The notes under the pieces are model-generated. The model made no database searches and had not been told where the DNA came from. It saw only the letters and a program-made list of their open reading frames with translations. Shown here piece after piece: positions 5,075-6,259 of a stretch of 6,259 nt of DNA. The stretch lies in contig JAEZEK010000134.1 of the NCBI GenBank assembly GCA_023417735.1, positions 1 through 6,259 on the forward strand, written 5' to 3'. Position 1 is the stretch's first letter; each line of letters begins with the position of its first letter. A program made the position numbers and the translations under genes. This DNA comes from Pseudomonadota bacterium (lineage in GTDB: Bacteria; Pseudomonadota; Alphaproteobacteria; Rhizobiales; Afifellaceae).

Positions 5075-6225
5075 TAGTCTGCCATCGGTGCGATCCTCAG
5101 GATCTCGCCATTGGCGTCGTCCGTGATGACGTAGATCTCGCCCTCCGGCCCCTCCGCCACGTCGCGGATGCGCTTGCCGAGATCGGTGAGGAGCCGCTCC
5201 TCGTGGGTGACCGCGTGGCCGTCGAGTTCGAGCCGCACCAGGGCGGTGGAAGCGAGGCCGCCGACGAAGAGGTTGTTCTCCCATTCGGGAAACGCCTTGC
5301 CCGAGTAGAAGATCATGCCCGACGGCGCGATGACCGGGGTCCAGGTGTGGACCGGGTCTTCCATGCCCTCGGCCGCCTTCTCGCCGGTCCCGACCGGCCT
5401 CCCGTCATAGTTCACGCCGTGCGAGACGACCGGCCAGCCGTAATTCTTGCCGGCCTCCGGGATGTTCAGCTCGTCGCCGCCGCGCGGGCCGTGCTCGATC
5501 TCCCAGAGCGCCCCGCTCTCGGGGTGGAGCGCGGCCGCCTGGATGTTGCGGTGGCCGTAGGACCAGATCTCCGGTAGCGCCCCGTCCTGGCCGACGAAGG
5601 GGTTGTCGTCGGGCACGGAGCCGTCGGGATTGATGCGGACCACCTTGCCGAGATGGGAATCGAGGTCCTGCGCCTGGCCGCGGAACTCCTCCATGGAGCG
5701 CTCGCCGAGCGTGACGTAGAGCCGGCCCTCATTGTCGAAGACGAGCCGCGAGCCGTAGTGCATCGTGCTTGCGACCTTCGGCTTCTGCGAGAAGATCACC
5801 TCGACGCCGGAGAGTTCGCCCGTGCCGTCCGACAGCCGCCCGCGCGCGACGGCCGTGCTCGTCGTGCCGCCCTCGCCCGGTTCGGCGAAGCTCAGGTAGA
5901 CGAGCCTGTTCTCCGCGAAACCGGGATCGAGCGCGACGTCGAGGAGGCCGCCCTGGCGGCGGTCGTCGACCTCGGGCACGCCCCCGATCGGGTCGGAGAG
6001 CTCGCCGTCGGCGGACACGAGGCGGAGGTCGCCCTTCTTCTCCGTGACCAGCATGCTGCCGTCGGGGAGCACGGCGATGCCCCAGGGATGCTCGAGCCCG
6101 TCGACGACGGTCCCGACATGGGCGGCGACCTTCTCCGAGCGGATGTCCTGCTCGACGGCGGCGGCCGGCACGGCGGCGCCCGCCAGCATGACCGGGACGA
6201 GCAGGCGTGCGGCGGTTCGCTTCAT
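5074..6225 (-). CDS. PQQ-dependent sugar dehydrogenase (soluble aldose sugar dehydrogenase type)
   Basis: This 383-residue protein is a six-bladed beta-propeller of the glucose/sorbosone dehydrogenase family (GSDH, PF07995), like E. coli YliI/Asd. Members oxidise aldose sugars in the periplasm using pyrroloquinoline quinone (PQQ) and calcium. A signal peptide is clear: MKRTAAR, a hydrophobic core at about 8-20, and a likely cut after AAA (residue 23). Landmarks in order are HPWGIAVLPDGSMLVTEKKG (46-65), QGGLLDVALDP (91-101), MHYGSRLVFD with His156 as the likely catalytic base, GKVVRINPDGSVPDDNPF (193-210), EIWSYGHRNIQ with Arg226, EHGPRGGDELN (244-254), NYGWPVVSHGVNYDG (261-275) and GKRIRDVAEGPEGEIYV (350-366), whose Arg352 and Arg354 match PQQ-binding arginines of soluble glucose dehydrogenase. 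Length and domain are complete. The ATG has AAGGAG (reverse complement of 6232-6237) 6 bases upstream. No PQQ synthesis gene is in the window. The true sugar substrate is unknown. Confidence 0.94.
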   Translation of the reverse strand: MKRTAARLLVPVMLAGAAVPAAAVEQDIRSEKVAAHVGTVVDGLEHPWGIAVLPDGSMLVTEKKGDLRLVSADGELSDPIGGVPEVDDRRQGGLLDVALDPGFAENRLVYLSFAEPGEGGTTSTAVARGRLSDGTGELSGVEVIFSQKPKVASTMHYGSRLVFDNEGRLYVTLGERSMEEFRGQAQDLDSHLGKVVRINPDGSVPDDNPFVGQDGALPEIWSYGHRNIQAAALHPESGALWEIEHGPRGGDELNIPEAGKNYGWPVVSHGVNYDGRPVGTGEKAAEGMEDPVHTWTPVIAPSGMIFYSGKAFPEWENNLFVGGLASTALVRLELDGHAVTHEERLLTDLGKRIRDVAEGPEGEIYVITDDANGEILRIAPMAD

Positions 6226-6231
6226 CGGGTT

Positions 6232-6237
6232 CTCCTT
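6232..6237 (-). promoter_or_regulatory. Ribosome binding site of the PQQ sugar dehydrogenase gene
   Basis: AAGGAG on the reverse strand (CTCCTT forward) lies 6 bases before the ATG at 6225. It confirms this start over the slightly longer overlapping frame. Only 34 bases of upstream sequence are in the window, so the promoter is not visible. Confidence 0.8.
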
Positions 6238-6259
6238 CAGGCAAGGGAATTCGCGCCGG

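Overview
The window looks like ordinary chromosomal DNA from a G+C-rich alphaproteobacterium. I favour the order Hyphomicrobiales (Rhizobiales). This rests on the strong G/C preference at third codon positions in all seven genes, clear AGGAG-type ribosome binding sites, and the gene set: NnrU-family membrane protein, PanB, a small single-domain YkuD L,D-transpeptidase, an esterase-like/phytase-family secreted protein and a DUF72 protein. The placement is an inference from gene content, not from a phylogenetic marker. I see no mobile element, CRISPR array, tRNA or rRNA, and no broken gene.

Layout from left to right. Bases 1-134 are a short edge region that may hold the tail of an upstream gene. 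A forward pair follows: a DUF72/YecE-type protein (135-941), then a secreted phytase-like/esterase-like beta-propeller protein (1015-2370). This meets, tail to tail, a reverse-strand pair that reads nnrU (3839-3261) then panB (3244-2405), with only 16 bases between the two genes. A divergent intergenic region of about 250 bases (3840-4092) contains three perfect short inverted repeats and presumably the promoters for nnrU and for the next forward unit. That unit is an L,D-transpeptidase (4093-4569) followed by a very acidic 138-residue protein of unknown function (4633-5049). It meets, tail to tail, a reverse-strand PQQ-dependent aldose-sugar-dehydrogenase-like gene (6225-5074), whose start lies 34 bases from the right edge.

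The genes do not form one evident pathway. Three products carry export signals and should work in the periplasm (phytase-like protein, L,D-transpeptidase, PQQ sugar dehydrogenase). One is an integral membrane protein (NnrU). PanB is a cytosolic vitamin B5/coenzyme A biosynthesis enzyme, and the DUF72 and acidic proteins are probably cytosolic. I found no convincing new multi-gene system. The items most worth a second look are the uncharacterised acidic protein beside the L,D-transpeptidase and the hairpin-rich divergent intergenic region.
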